Shown here: positions 17,808 to 27,850 of the stretch, piece by piece
Numbering within the stretch: the stretch's first letter is position 1
Layout: every line of letters starts with the position of its first letter
Assembly: GCA_965216695.1 (NCBI GenBank)
Contig: OZ244212.1
Location: 1,984,001 to 2,048,000 of the forward strand
Source of the DNA: G965216695 sp965216695
GTDB taxonomy: Bacteria; Pseudomonadota; Gammaproteobacteria; Pseudomonadales; Azotimanducaceae
Length of the DNA stretch: 64,000 nucleotides
Direction: 5' to 3'
The notes under the pieces: generated by a model
Seen by the model: the letters and a program-made list of their open reading frames with translations, nothing else
Database searches by the model: none
What the model was told of the DNA's origin: nothing
Position numbers and translations under genes: made by a program

Positions 17808-19064
17808 ATGACTGCCGCAACAGAAACCGCGTGGCCGCCCAGGTACTCTATGATGTCACTGTTGGTGTTGGCGCTACTCCTCTGCTACATCGATCGCACC
17901 ATCATTTCTCTGGCAGTGATCGAGATGCAACAGGAATTCGGCTGGAGTGACAGTCAGAAGGGATTCATCCTGTCCGCCTTTTCCGCTGGATATCTGATCA
18001 CTCAATTGCTGGGCGGGTTACTTTCCAATCGCTTCGGAGGGCGCAACGTCTATCTGGTAGCGGTCGCTGCCTGGTCGCTGTTCACGGTCTTCACCCCGGT
18101 TGCCGCCTACGTCGCGTTCAGCGCCCTGATTACGCTACGCATACTGCTGGGCGTGGGCGAGGGCTCAGCTTATCCGGCAGCGTATAACTTGATCCATGGC
18201 TGGATGCCCGAAGAGGAACGTTCGCGCGCCATTGCCCTGATATCCACTGCAGCCGGATTAGGTACCGTCGGGGCACTACTCGTCACCGGCAAACTGATCG
18301 AGTGGTATGGGTGGGCCTTCGTATTCTATCTATTCGGTGGGTTGGGATTTCTGTGGACTCTGTTTTGGGCGTTTGCCGTCCCCAACCAAGCGCCGCTGGG
18401 CCATGCTCCAACTAAGCCGGTGACTACCACTGTTTTTCTACGCAATGTTCCCTGGAAAACCCTTATCGCGCACCCAGCTATAGTGGCACTCTACATTGTC
18501 AACTTTGGTGGCCAGGCGATTACCGTACTCATGGCAACCTGGCTCCCCAGTTATCTGGTGGACAACTTTGACACCTCTACCACAGGAGCAGGGCTATACT
18601 CGATCATGCCCTGGGTGACGCTTTCCGTGGTTACTTTCTTAGCTGGCGCCTATGCCGATCGACGAATCGCCGCGGGCGAAGAGAGTCTAATCCTCCGCAA
18701 ACGACTATTGCGGATTGGTTTTGTGCTGGCAATCGCCAGTCTTATCGGTTTAACCATGAGCACCCATATAAACCTGGCGATCGCCTGTGTCATGGTCATC
18801 TTCGCCGGCGTGGGCATCATCATTCCCGGCATCTCGACAATTCCCGGGGAACTGCTACCGAGGCACGGCGACATACTATTTGGATTTCTGACCGCGGCAG
18901 GCGCTGTCGGCAGCATCGTTTTCGTCTCGGCAACCGGGGTGATCCTCGAAACCACCGGCAGTTACGATGCGATCTTCTACACGTTGGCAGGTGCCTGCCT
19001 GATCAGCTTAGTGATCTTCCAACTGTTTGCCCGAACGAACGAGATTGAGCTGCGAGAAAGCTAA
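17808..19064 (+). CDS. MFS transporter (ACS-like anion:cation symporter)
   Basis: 418 residues with about 12 hydrophobic segments. The loop 2-3 motif GLLSNRFGGRNVYL and the initial CYIDRTIISLAVIEMQQEFGWSDSQKGFIL segment are typical of the ACS/organic anion family (4-hydroxyphenylacetate, glucarate and similar carriers). It is the last gene of the plus-strand operon and probably moves a substrate or product of the amidohydrolase/oxidase pair across the inner membrane. It converges with the TonB receptor gene. Confidence 0.88.
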   Translation: MTAATETAWPPRYSMMSLLVLALLLCYIDRTIISLAVIEMQQEFGWSDSQKGFILSAFSAGYLITQLLGGLLSNRFGGRNVYLVAVAAWSLFTVFTPVAAYVAFSALITLRILLGVGEGSAYPAAYNLIHGWMPEEERSRAIALISTAAGLGTVGALLVTGKLIEWYGWAFVFYLFGGLGFLWTLFWAFAVPNQAPLGHAPTKPVTTTVFLRNVPWKTLIAHPAIVALYIVNFGGQAITVLMATWLPSYLVDNFDTSTTGAGLYSIMPWVTLSVVTFLAGAYADRRIAAGEESLILRKRLLRIGFVLAIASLIGLTMSTHINLAIACVMVIFAGVGIIIPGISTIPGELLPRHGDILFGFLTAAGAVGSIVFVSATGVILETTGSYDAIFYTLAGACLISLVIFQLFARTNEIELRES

Positions 19065-19080
19065 CAACGAGTCACTACAC

Positions 19081-19094
19081 CACCTGAGGAGGTG
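19081..19094. terminator. Possible weak hairpin between convergent operons
   Basis: CACCTGAGGAGGTG forms a 5-bp stem with a GAGG loop in the 33-bp gap between the MFS and TonB receptor stop codons, followed by a short T run on the plus strand. The stem is short, so terminator function is uncertain. Confidence 0.3.
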
Positions 19095-19097
19095 AGT

Positions 19098-21353
19098 TTA
19101 GAAGCTATAAGTGCCCTGCAGCGTGATGGTCCTGGGCGCATTGATAAAGCCAACATGGCCGACTATATCCTGCGTCACACCCAGTACTGCTTCGTCCGTC
19201 AGGTTTCTGCCGATCAATCTCACCGCCCATTTATCATCCGATGAAACAACCCCGAGGTGCGCATCAAACTTCTCATACGAATCCTGCTCTGCCGTTGGGT
19301 CCAGAACGCCGTTGGTGTAGTACTCGTCGCTAAAGGCCATGGTCACACCACCGCTCAGGCTTATCGCATCATTCAACGGGAAATAGAAATCGGCGAAGAT
19401 CGAGCCTGAGTACTCCGGAGCAAAGGGTGCGCTATCGCCGGACTTATCACATTGGCCCGGAATAGTCGGTGAATCCGACACCTCACCTGGATAACAGTTG
19501 GCGCCATCATAGTCCTTGTACTCCGTATCCAGATAGCCAACGGCAGCGCCAACAGTCAACCATTCCGTAGCAGCAAGATTCACTTCTAGTTCAATGCCTT
19601 CAGACGTGAGTTCTGCCGCATTATCGATTCCGGATATAAAGCTCGCCGGATCGTTGGGGTCGCGAACAAACGTATTAACCTGCAGGTCTTCAAATTTAGT
19701 GTGAAAAATCGCCGCATTGACCTCACCGCGACCATCCCAGAATCGCGTTTTCAGCCCTAACTCGTAGGCCGTTGCAACCTCATCGTCGTATTCAAACGCG
19801 TTGGGTGCCACCGAGGCCGATGTCGCAAAGCCACCGGATTTCGCGCTTCGGTTTGCCTTCACGTACCCAACCGTGTCTTCATTGAAATCGTACTGCACAA
19901 TGACTTCCGGCATCCAATTGTCGGAGCTGCGCGTATCTTTGGCGAATTCCGCGGGAGTACAAGGAAAAGGTGCTGCGAAAGCAAAGTTCCCGGTGCCATC
20001 TGAGATGTAAAAACCGCACTCTCCACCGTTGTCGGGTCGCACCCCAAGCGTATCCGAAGACTTTTCTTCGTCGCTGTACCGAAGCCCAGCTACAACACGA
20101 AGGTTGTCGCTAATCTCATAGGTTCCAGAAAAGTAGGCTGAAAGAACTTCTGTATCGATGTTGTTTTCTTGCCCTCTTATCAATGAAAGGCCCGGGGCGC
20201 CCAACAAAAACGGCCCGAAGTTTGTATCGTAATGTTGGAGATTGTCGCTGTCCGACACATACAATCCAGCGATATAAGAGAAAGGACGATCAGTTGAAGA
20301 TGCCAGTCTCAACTCCAAGCTCGTCTGCTCATACTCTTCAATATAGAGCTGCGCACCGCCTTCCGGTGTTACTTGAGCCGTGGTTGCCATCGTGGTTTCT
20401 GAGTCCGAGTAACCCAGAATGGCGGTTAGCACATGGTCGTCCATGGTGTATTCGGCGCTCAACATAAAATTGTCGCTGTCCACAAAGAAGCCATGATCAT
20501 TGGTCAAGCCTCTCAGCGAAACAACGCTACTGTTACGCTCCCAATCCAGCGTACGGCCACCGCCTATCGCCTGATTTACGACCCCATATCCTTCACTAAT
20601 ATCGCCGAAAGTATCCGATTCCGCTGACTCGTATTTGGCGGTAACGCGCAAGCTGTCCGTCGCATCAAACACACCTGTTAGACGAACAGTAGTGTTTTCA
20701 TGCCAGGTTTCCTCTTCTCCCGTCGCAAGGTTTTCATACCAACCATCACCGGAATCGCTTTGCTTAACCGCCAGGCGAACACCAAGACGGTCGCCTAAAG
20801 TTCCTCCAGCAATAGCAGATGCGGTGTAACCGGAATACTCACTCTCGTAGCCGGCCGTTAGCTTGAGAAAATTTTCATCACCGGGCAAGGTTTTGGCAGA
20901 CAGTACATTGATCGTTCCTGCCGTAGCATTCAGTCCGAACAAAACCGCTTGAGGCCCACGCATAACCTCCACGCGCTCCACATCAAAAAACGTCGCGCGG
21001 TACTGACGCGAACGGGGTTGATAAACGTCATCTACAAACAGAGCGACCGATTGCTCAAATCCACGGTCGGTTCCTGATCCCATCCCGCGCACATTGACAC
21101 TACCAGCCGTATAGCCCTCGTTGATGTGCACATTGGGCACAATCGTAGAGAGATCGGCCAAATCACCAATGCCTGATTCTTCTATCTTGTCTCCGGTCAT
21201 CGCCTCCATAGACAATGGTGTATCCATTTCGTCAACAGCGCGCTTGGTCGCCGTTACGACTATCTCCTCCAATACGGGTTGAGCAACAGCCGACTGGGCA
21301 GCGATTACCAACAGACCCGCCAGCGTTTTTTTGGTGAATGAACCTATCGGCAT
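19098..21353 (-). CDS. TonB-dependent outer-membrane receptor
   Basis: 751 residues from ATG 21353, which has the ribosome site AGGGGAG; the frame continues upstream to 21608 but without signal-peptide sense. It has a signal peptide (LAGLLVIAAQSAVAQ), a TonB-box-like EEIVVTATKR, a plug domain with VNVRGMGSG and VEVMRGPQAVLFG, then a beta-barrel ending in a terminal aromatic (TLQGTYSF). Most similar in style to receptors for small organic compounds rather than siderophores, by context. It is the last gene of the operon beginning at 28708 or has its own promoter after a 470-bp leader. It probably imports the substrate handled by the exported amidohydrolases. Confidence 0.93.
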   Translation of the reverse strand: MPIGSFTKKTLAGLLVIAAQSAVAQPVLEEIVVTATKRAVDEMDTPLSMEAMTGDKIEESGIGDLADLSTIVPNVHINEGYTAGSVNVRGMGSGTDRGFEQSVALFVDDVYQPRSRQYRATFFDVERVEVMRGPQAVLFGLNATAGTINVLSAKTLPGDENFLKLTAGYESEYSGYTASAIAGGTLGDRLGVRLAVKQSDSGDGWYENLATGEEETWHENTTVRLTGVFDATDSLRVTAKYESAESDTFGDISEGYGVVNQAIGGGRTLDWERNSSVVSLRGLTNDHGFFVDSDNFMLSAEYTMDDHVLTAILGYSDSETTMATTAQVTPEGGAQLYIEEYEQTSLELRLASSTDRPFSYIAGLYVSDSDNLQHYDTNFGPFLLGAPGLSLIRGQENNIDTEVLSAYFSGTYEISDNLRVVAGLRYSDEEKSSDTLGVRPDNGGECGFYISDGTGNFAFAAPFPCTPAEFAKDTRSSDNWMPEVIVQYDFNEDTVGYVKANRSAKSGGFATSASVAPNAFEYDDEVATAYELGLKTRFWDGRGEVNAAIFHTKFEDLQVNTFVRDPNDPASFISGIDNAAELTSEGIELEVNLAATEWLTVGAAVGYLDTEYKDYDGANCYPGEVSDSPTIPGQCDKSGDSAPFAPEYSGSIFADFYFPLNDAISLSGGVTMAFSDEYYTNGVLDPTAEQDSYEKFDAHLGVVSSDDKWAVRLIGRNLTDEAVLGVTQDIVGHVGFINAPRTITLQGTYSF

Positions 21354-21486
21354 CGTGATCTCCCCTAATGAACCAGTTCGCGGTTGCTGGCTGAGCCACA
21401 GCCATGCAGCAAGTTGACCTGCACGAGGGCGAAGCTCCGGCCGATCTACTTTGTCCCAAAAAGAGTAATCAATAAGTAGACGCTTT

Positions 21487-21518
21487 AACCGATCAAAGCC
21501 GGTAAAAAACCAATCAAA
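21487..21518 (-). promoter_or_regulatory. Direct repeats 21 bp apart upstream of the TonB receptor gene
   Basis: Plus-strand AACCGATCAAA (21487-21497) and AACCAATCAAA (21508-21518) are direct repeats with a spacing of 21 bp, two helical turns, located 134-165 bp upstream of the receptor start. AraC-family regulators bind such repeats next to a -35 element; TTGATC on the minus strand within the proximal copy could serve. The remaining sequence from 21354 to 21825 shows no gene or recognised riboswitch. Confidence 0.4.
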
Positions 21519-21825
21519 TCGGGTAATTAGTGAGTTTCGAGCGAAACGCGGGAATCCGTTAAAGCGCAATCCACCACGAACTTGTGCTGATGCGAATCCG
21601 CGCATCAAAAGCAGCTTATTTGCGCATCACTCCTGCATGGTGGACGGCAACAGTCACTGCGACCGAATCTGCTATCAATCGATGGTTGAATGCCTTGACG
21701 TGATCAGGAAAATCTTCCTACTAACAACACAACAATCGCTTCCGCCACCCGTCGGGTTACGAATGTCTCCTGCGCAAACGTTGGTGCGGCGAAGCTGAAA
21801 GCGAGGTCGCATACGATCCGCTTGT

Positions 21826-22674
21826 TCATTCGTGCGACTCCTCAGTCCCGGACCTGGATGCAACCCGCTGCGCATCCGGATCTGCCATGATCCTTCCGTC
21901 CGCCCGCGTCAGTTGAAACGCTTCGTCAATGCGCTGAAGCCGCTCGGTCACCTCCCGGTAGGTTCGTGGGTGAGTAAAAATGTAACGATCGCCGGCAAAC
22001 ACCCGATCAATGGCATATGCAGCAACAGTCCCTGGCGCCATACCTTGCGCTACTGAGACTTGCAGATCTTCGTTGTTTGTATTGCCCTGTTTATAACGCG
22101 CAGTCTCCGCAATTCGTGTGTTCACAAATCCAGGACACAATATGGAAACGGAAATTTGGCCCTTCAGTTGTTCAGCCAGTGACTCCGAGTAGCCGATTAC
22201 CGCATGCTTCGATGTGGAGTACGCCAGCAAGTTGGCATAACCGATATGACCGGCAACTGACGCAGTGTTAAGAACGAATGCGCTTCCTCTGTTCTCTAAG
22301 AGCTGAGGAAGAAAGACTTCCACCCCCATCACGATGCTCATTAAGTTGACATCGACTATCCAACGAAACCGTTCAAGATCCAGATCACCCGCACCACCCT
22401 CACCGAATACGCCTGCGTTGTTAACCAGCAGACTAACGGGGCCGAACTTACTCTCTGCAATACTCGCCGCGACTTTTAGCGATTCCAGACTAGTGACATC
22501 GCATACAACGGTTTGACAGCAGGCATATCCCTTCAGGTCTTCCAAGCCACCGGCATCTATATCGGCTGCAACTACCTTCATACCTAGGTCTAGGCAACGC
22601 AGCACCATTTCATATCCGATCCCAGAGGCTGCGCCAGTAACGAAAGCGACTTTCTCGGAACTGGTCGTAGACAT
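21826..22674 (-). CDS. Short-chain dehydrogenase/reductase
   Basis: 282 residues. NAD(P)-binding TGAASGIG at residues 14-21, the LVNNAGVFGEG motif, and the catalytic Ser...YxxxK seen as NTASVAG followed by YSTSKHAV. Cytosolic oxidoreductase acting on an alcohol or ketone; the Asp after the second strand (AADID) suggests NAD preference. It follows the D-aminoacylase-like gene by 87 bp in the minus-strand operon. Confidence 0.92.
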   Translation of the reverse strand: MSTTSSEKVAFVTGAASGIGYEMVLRCLDLGMKVVAADIDAGGLEDLKGYACCQTVVCDVTSLESLKVAASIAESKFGPVSLLVNNAGVFGEGGAGDLDLERFRWIVDVNLMSIVMGVEVFLPQLLENRGSAFVLNTASVAGHIGYANLLAYSTSKHAVIGYSESLAEQLKGQISVSILCPGFVNTRIAETARYKQGNTNNEDLQVSVAQGMAPGTVAAYAIDRVFAGDRYIFTHPRTYREVTERLQRIDEAFQLTRADGRIMADPDAQRVASRSGTEESHE

Positions 22675-22761
22675 AACTCAGATCTCGCTAAAGAATGGTT
22701 AGAGAACCGAGCCGACAACACCGGAGGCATCTCGCAGGCCGACTTCATTCAGACCAATCGC

Positions 22762-24459
22762 CTATGGTTGAATGAGCCTGCCCGGTAGAACGTCCGTCGG
22801 ATCACCGTTTCGATAGGTAACTTGACCGGACACAACGGTCGCCAGGTAACCTTCGGCCCGCTGCTGAAACCTTGCACCACCCGCGGGTAGATCGTGAACA
22901 ATGGTTGGTCTCAGAGCGCGCAACGCAACCAGATCAATAACATTCAAATCCGCCTTCATACCCGCTGCGATCACGCCGCGATCGTTCAATCCAACCGCCC
23001 GAGCGGTGTCCAGAGTTTGAAACTTCACGAGATCAACCAGTGGAATCGTGTCACCTTGACTGCGGTCACGATGCCAATGGGCGAGCAATGTGGTGGGGAA
23101 ACTAGCGTCACAGATAATCCCGACGTGCGCGCCGCCATCACCCAATCCAACTACCGTATCTTTGTGCACGAGCATCTCCCTACACGCATCGAAGTTGCCG
23201 TTCTGGAAATTTGCACGTGCCGTGTAGAACAGCGTTTGGCCTTCGTTCGCCAACATCCGGTCGTACACATAGTCGAGCGGCTGTTTGCCTTCACGCCGTG
23301 CGCGGGCACCCAGGGTATCGTTCTGTACGGGCTCATAGTCCGGTACTTCGCCCAGTTCCCACAACCAGTCTCCGCCTTCAATCAGCGCATCCAGACGGGC
23401 AAACTCAGGGTCTGCCGGTTCAGTTAAGATGCGTTGGCGCAGTTCCGGGTCGGCTAGCGTGCGGCACTTTTGCTCCAGGGTTAGGTCGGCGAGCGCCCTA
23501 AAACTCGGTCGTGACGTGAACGGTGAGAGCGATGCGGTTAAACCCAGAATCGCGCCAATCGCCCGCGGCGCCACCTGAGCCCGAAACTCCAGACCTTCTG
23601 CATTTGCCGCCTCGATGTGACGGAGCACATCACGCCAATCCACTTCACTCAGGTCTTCCGACATGGACATGGAGATGGGTCGACCGCTCTGGCGGGCTAC
23701 TTCGCGGAAGATGGCAAATTCGGCGTCGATGTCCTCTAACTGAGAGATCAATTGCAACACACCCCTTCCCGCATCTTTCAATCCCAACCCGATACCGACC
23801 AGCTCATCCAGCTCGGCACGCAACGTTGGCGTGTGTTCGCCTTTTGAGGATTTATGGTGCAGCCATCGTGAGGTAGAAAACCCCAGCGCCCCACTGCGAA
23901 TAGCCGACTCGGCAATTTTGCGCATGGCCGCAATGTCGTTCCCATTGGCAGGTTCGCGATTTACACCCCGCTCGCCCATTACGTAGACACGCATAGCTGC
24001 ATGCGGAAGCTGGGCACCAAGATCCATGTCGAACTGCCGCCCCGAGAGGTAGGACATGAAATCGTCAAAGCTCTCCCACGCCCAGGGCAGCCCCTCTCGC
24101 ATAACAACTTCGGGTATGTCTTCCACACCTTCCATCAGTTCAATGAGCAGATCGTGATCAGCCGGGCGCACCGGTGCGAAACCCACGCCGCAGTTACCCA
24201 TAACGGCCGTTGTTACGCCGTGGGCGCTGGAAGGAATCAGACGCTCAGCCCAGGTCGCTTGCGCATCGTAGTGTGTGTGGATATCGACAAATCCGGGGGT
24301 AACGATAGCGCCGTCGGCATCGATTTCGTGCACCGCCGTATCAGCTATGCGTCCAATCGCTCGAATGACACCACCCGCAACCCCAACATCTGCCGTAGCG
24401 CCTGGTTTGCCGGTACCGTCGTAAACCGTGCCACCACGTATGATCAGGTCCAACTCCAT
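22762..24459 (-). CDS. N-acyl-D-amino-acid deacylase-like amidohydrolase
   Basis: 565 residues, no signal peptide. The start RGGTVYDGTGKPG and metal motif GFVDIHTHYDAQ (about 57-68), then GVTTAVMGNCGVGFAP with the metal-bridging Cys, match the D-aminoacylase group of the amidohydrolase superfamily. These enzymes release a carboxylic acid from an N-acyl-D-amino acid or related amide; many homologues act on other substrates. It starts 15 bp after the stop of the exported amidohydrolase gene, so the two probably act in sequence, periplasm then cytosol. The C-terminal GVIAAGMKADLNVIDLV is typical. Confidence 0.88.
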   Translation of the reverse strand: MELDLIIRGGTVYDGTGKPGATADVGVAGGVIRAIGRIADTAVHEIDADGAIVTPGFVDIHTHYDAQATWAERLIPSSAHGVTTAVMGNCGVGFAPVRPADHDLLIELMEGVEDIPEVVMREGLPWAWESFDDFMSYLSGRQFDMDLGAQLPHAAMRVYVMGERGVNREPANGNDIAAMRKIAESAIRSGALGFSTSRWLHHKSSKGEHTPTLRAELDELVGIGLGLKDAGRGVLQLISQLEDIDAEFAIFREVARQSGRPISMSMSEDLSEVDWRDVLRHIEAANAEGLEFRAQVAPRAIGAILGLTASLSPFTSRPSFRALADLTLEQKCRTLADPELRQRILTEPADPEFARLDALIEGGDWLWELGEVPDYEPVQNDTLGARARREGKQPLDYVYDRMLANEGQTLFYTARANFQNGNFDACREMLVHKDTVVGLGDGGAHVGIICDASFPTTLLAHWHRDRSQGDTIPLVDLVKFQTLDTARAVGLNDRGVIAAGMKADLNVIDLVALRALRPTIVHDLPAGGARFQQRAEGYLATVVSGQVTYRNGDPTDVLPGRLIQP

Positions 24460-24474
24460 GACGCCTCCTCTAAG

Positions 24475-25890
24475 CTAGAGCGTATTCTTGAACACCACCC
24501 CATCTTTCATGATGAGTCGAATGGTCTTTATATCTTGCGAACGTGGTGGCGCCTGAAACCAGCCGCTGCGGGCACCAATCGCAGTTAGATCTTCCAGCGG
24601 ATTACCGTCAACAATTAGCAAATCAGCATATGCTCCCTCTTCAATCACACCCAGCTTACCTGCATACGGGTTTAACTTGCCGGTCAGCGCTGCCAATTCA
24701 CCTGCCCGCGAAGTCATGCCGGTCAACGCAAAGTGATTGCCGAATAGTTCACCGGCGTACCACTTCTCGAAGTCAATATGTTGTCGCATGAAAGCCTTTG
24801 ACGAGATCGCAAAATCTTCACCAAACACCCACTTGGGTTTATGTTTGTTAACCAACTCCACAAACTGACTGGAGCCTTCAAGAAACGCCTTAAACTTGTG
24901 ATATGACGGGTTTGCCGGATTACCGAAATATGGGTGTGCCAGCAATCCATCACTGAGTGCAGCCAAATTGCTGGAGAGAAAAACTCCTTCGCGAACGATC
25001 CGTTTCATGGTCTTTTCGTCAATCAACTGGGCATGGTCAATACACTTCGCGCCCGCATCCAGAGCTTGATTGACCGAATCTGACGTATACGCATGCACGG
25101 TCCAATAGCTACCCCAGTTATCCACCGCCTGATTTGCTGCCTCAAGCTCAGCCGGTGTGTATTGCAGGGTATGCAGCGGGTCACGCTCTGATGCCACGCC
25201 ACCACTGGCGTGGATCTTTATATACACCGCACCGTTCGCAAAATTGTCTCGCACCGCGGTGAGCATGGCTGGAACGCCATCTGCCAGACGAATCATGTTG
25301 AGCCGTTCGAGATTCGAGTAGACTCCCCCCGCGATCTGCGGGTTGGGCTGACTGCGCAATCGCAGGTCGCCGTGCCCACCGGTCTGCGTGATGTAGGCTC
25401 CCGCCGGGTAGACTCTAGGGCCTGGAAGTAATCCAGCGTCAAACGCCTTCTTGAAGCCATCGGCCATACCACCCATATCACGCACGGTGGTGAAGCCCAT
25501 CATCAGATACTCTTGCGCAACCGCAACGGCACGCGCGCCAATCTCTTCCCAGGTCATGCCCTCGAGGCCTTGCACACCACCGTCGACCACTGCATGGGTA
25601 AGGTGTACGTGAGAGCTGATAAGCCCAGGCATCAGGGTACGGCCACCGCCATCGACGATCGTTGCCTCCGGTGCGACCCGCCCGATATCGCCCTTACCAA
25701 TCGCAGCAATTGTATTACCTTCAATGAGCACGGCAGCTGGTCCGACCAGTTCGTTCGAACTGCCATCCCAAACCTGCACATTGGTAATCAGCGTTTGATT
25801 AGAGGCCTCGGACTCCCGCTCTTTTTCCGCATGGGCTGTCGCTACGGTACACAACACCGAAAGTGCCAGAAGTAGATGGAATGGTTTCAT
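24475..25890 (-). CDS. Exported amidohydrolase, paralogue of the one at 14.5 kb
   Basis: 471 residues with a signal peptide (FHLLLALSVLCTVATAHA). The metal motif SSHVHL after LMPGLI, the Lys-bearing KIHASGG, WTVHAYTSD and CIDHAQ segments, and the C-terminal GAYADLLIVDGNPLED follow the imidazolonepropionase/prolidase-like amidohydrolase pattern. The last ~50 residues are nearly the same as in the 14552-15949 product. It follows the YkvI-like transporter gene by 69 bp and precedes the D-aminoacylase-like gene. Confidence 0.9.
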   Translation of the reverse strand: MKPFHLLLALSVLCTVATAHAEKERESEASNQTLITNVQVWDGSSNELVGPAAVLIEGNTIAAIGKGDIGRVAPEATIVDGGGRTLMPGLISSHVHLTHAVVDGGVQGLEGMTWEEIGARAVAVAQEYLMMGFTTVRDMGGMADGFKKAFDAGLLPGPRVYPAGAYITQTGGHGDLRLRSQPNPQIAGGVYSNLERLNMIRLADGVPAMLTAVRDNFANGAVYIKIHASGGVASERDPLHTLQYTPAELEAANQAVDNWGSYWTVHAYTSDSVNQALDAGAKCIDHAQLIDEKTMKRIVREGVFLSSNLAALSDGLLAHPYFGNPANPSYHKFKAFLEGSSQFVELVNKHKPKWVFGEDFAISSKAFMRQHIDFEKWYAGELFGNHFALTGMTSRAGELAALTGKLNPYAGKLGVIEEGAYADLLIVDGNPLEDLTAIGARSGWFQAPPRSQDIKTIRLIMKDGVVFKNTL

Positions 25891-25959
25891 TAGGTAGCCT
25901 CCCCAGTTACGTCGAGGTTCGAACCAATTCTGTCAGACGGGTGCGCTGCCGAATTATCT

Positions 25960-27057
25960 TTATCGGTTAGCCTGGGGGTCCGATCCGATACGGGCCGCTC
26001 CTTGTGGTCGTCCAACAAAATCGGTAAACAACAAACAGCAGAGCAAAACCAGCCCCGCATAGCCGACGGTGGGATAGATCCAGTTCAACAGCTGATCGAA
26101 CGGCAGCAAAGTGCCGCCGGCCCATCCCACGAGGGCCAATCCGACCACTAGTCCACGATACATTGGACCATCCTCCGTCGCGAAACGTCGACACACACTC
26201 CACAACAAAGGCGTTATCGTTGAGAAGATGCCCAGAAATATGATGCCGGCAAATATCTCCGCAAACCCTGGCAGTCGTCCCGCCAACGCCAGTATTGGGA
26301 CCTGCTCTTGACTGACTCGAGAGAACTCAGCGGCCAGAGCCAGGCAAACCAGCAGCAACACACCGAACAGTAAGCATGGTCCCAGCACAGAGACAATGCG
26401 CACTTCTTGCTGCGATCGAAGTACTTTAGCTGCCATGGGCAAAAAACTGGCCAGCCCAGGTAGGGTGAGCCCCACGTACAACAGTGAGGAGAAGATCCAG
26501 TTGCTCGATGCCCGCAGCAAGGACACGTCGGGCGCTGCAGCCAACTCACTCGCAAGGCCAGGCCCGCTATTGGCAAGCGTCATCAGGGTAACCAAAAGCG
26601 TCACCGCAATAATCGCCGGACCCACCACAGCCAGTATCGTGAGCAAGCGCTCAAGACCAAGCAACATGGTCACTAGGACCACGCCCGCCATGGCTCCAGC
26701 ACCTATCATGGTAGGCAAACCAAATACCTGCCTGAGGGTCGCAGCCGCGCCAGCAAACATCACGCCGGCCACCGCAATAATCAGCAGGATCGTGTACCAC
26801 GCGAGTACGCGCCCAAGGTACGGACCACAGTAGAATACAAACACCGCCTCCGGCGTTATCAGTTCTTCACGGCGACCCGCACGCAGCAGAGACCAACATG
26901 TGTAGATCATCAAAACGCTGCACAAGCCAATTCCTGCAATACCCCACCAACCATGACCGACAAAGAACTGCATGGCTTCCTGGCCGGTCGCAAATCCCGA
27001 ACCAATCAAGAACGCAATGTAGGCGCCCGACATTCGAATAACGGTGGAGGAAAGCAC
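25960..27057 (-). CDS. YkvI-like membrane transporter (APC/LeuT-fold)
   Basis: 365 residues with about 10 hydrophobic helices. The first helix carries GSGFATGQEAMQFF, the unwound-helix substrate motif found in YkvI-type proteins of the amino acid/organocation superfamily. It should carry an amino acid or similar amine across the inner membrane. It starts 2 bp after the SDR stop and lies upstream of the two amidohydrolases, so a product of amide hydrolysis is a reasonable cargo. The family is barely characterised. Confidence 0.78.
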   Translation of the reverse strand: MLSSTVIRMSGAYIAFLIGSGFATGQEAMQFFVGHGWWGIAGIGLCSVLMIYTCWSLLRAGRREELITPEAVFVFYCGPYLGRVLAWYTILLIIAVAGVMFAGAAATLRQVFGLPTMIGAGAMAGVVLVTMLLGLERLLTILAVVGPAIIAVTLLVTLMTLANSGPGLASELAAAPDVSLLRASSNWIFSSLLYVGLTLPGLASFLPMAAKVLRSQQEVRIVSVLGPCLLFGVLLLVCLALAAEFSRVSQEQVPILALAGRLPGFAEIFAGIIFLGIFSTITPLLWSVCRRFATEDGPMYRGLVVGLALVGWAGGTLLPFDQLLNWIYPTVGYAGLVLLCCLLFTDFVGRPQGAARIGSDPQANR

Positions 27058-27059
27058 AC

Positions 27060-27848
27060 CTATCCTTGGATCAGTCCACCATCAACGATCAGATGAGCAC
27101 CGTTAACGAAACTCGCCCGATCGGCGCACATCATGACGACTGACTGCGCAATGTCATCTGGCACACCCATACGTCGTGCAGGCGTGCGCGACAAGATGAT
27201 CTCTTTGGTAACTGGATCGATCCCCCCGCCTTCTCGGCCCCCTTCGCTGTCGGGATCAACCAGCGTGGTATCTATAAGTCCGGGACATATCGCCAGACAG
27301 CGCACACCGTCCGGGCCGTGATTCACCGCGATCTGGCGCGTCATGCCGATCACACCGTGTTTCGCAGCCGTGTACTCAATACTGGTATCCGGTAACGCCC
27401 GCACGCCAAGTACAGATGCGTTGTTCACAATGACACCGCCGCCACCAGCAACCATCACCGGCAGTTCATGCTTAACACACCAGAACACACCGTTCAGGTT
27501 GATGTCGATGACCCGCCGCCAGACGTCTTCCGCGATCTCTTCAACGGGTACCGCAATACTTCCCACACCCGCATTGTTGAAAGCGAAGTCCAGCCGACCA
27601 AAGCACTCCATCGTGTGCGCCACCATGCCAGCACAGCTATCGGGGTCAGACACGTCTGCTACAACCGATTCAGCCCGTACACCATAGTTCTGCAGTCCGT
27701 CCGCCGCTGCACGGACTTCGGTTCGTACGTCGGCCAACACAACGTGGGCGCCCGCCTCGGCAAATGCCTTCGCTGTGGCGAATCCGATGCCTTGGGCCGC
27801 CCCTGTCACCAGAGCCACCCGCCCAGCAAAGTCGATACTGATGGCCAC
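27060..27848 (-). CDS. Short-chain dehydrogenase/reductase
   Basis: 262 residues, classical SDR: TGAAQGIG cofactor motif at 15-22, NNAGVGS, catalytic Ser in VNNASVLG, YTAAKHGV as the YxxxK, and the C-terminal NGAHLIVDGG. Asp at the end of strand 2 (LADVR) suggests NAD. It is tightly packed (2-bp gaps) between the EthD-domain gene and the YkvI-like gene, clearly in one operon. Confidence 0.93.
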   Translation of the reverse strand: MAISIDFAGRVALVTGAAQGIGFATAKAFAEAGAHVVLADVRTEVRAAADGLQNYGVRAESVVADVSDPDSCAGMVAHTMECFGRLDFAFNNAGVGSIAVPVEEIAEDVWRRVIDINLNGVFWCVKHELPVMVAGGGGVIVNNASVLGVRALPDTSIEYTAAKHGVIGMTRQIAVNHGPDGVRCLAICPGLIDTTLVDPDSEGGREGGGIDPVTKEIILSRTPARRMGVPDDIAQSVVMMCADRASFVNGAHLIVDGGLIQG

Positions 27849-27850
27849 AG

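Noticed and set aside
21354..21825. Cobalamin or other riboswitch in the leader of the TonB receptor gene
   Set aside because: I found no conserved B12-box-like string or other aptamer core; only the direct repeats stand out.
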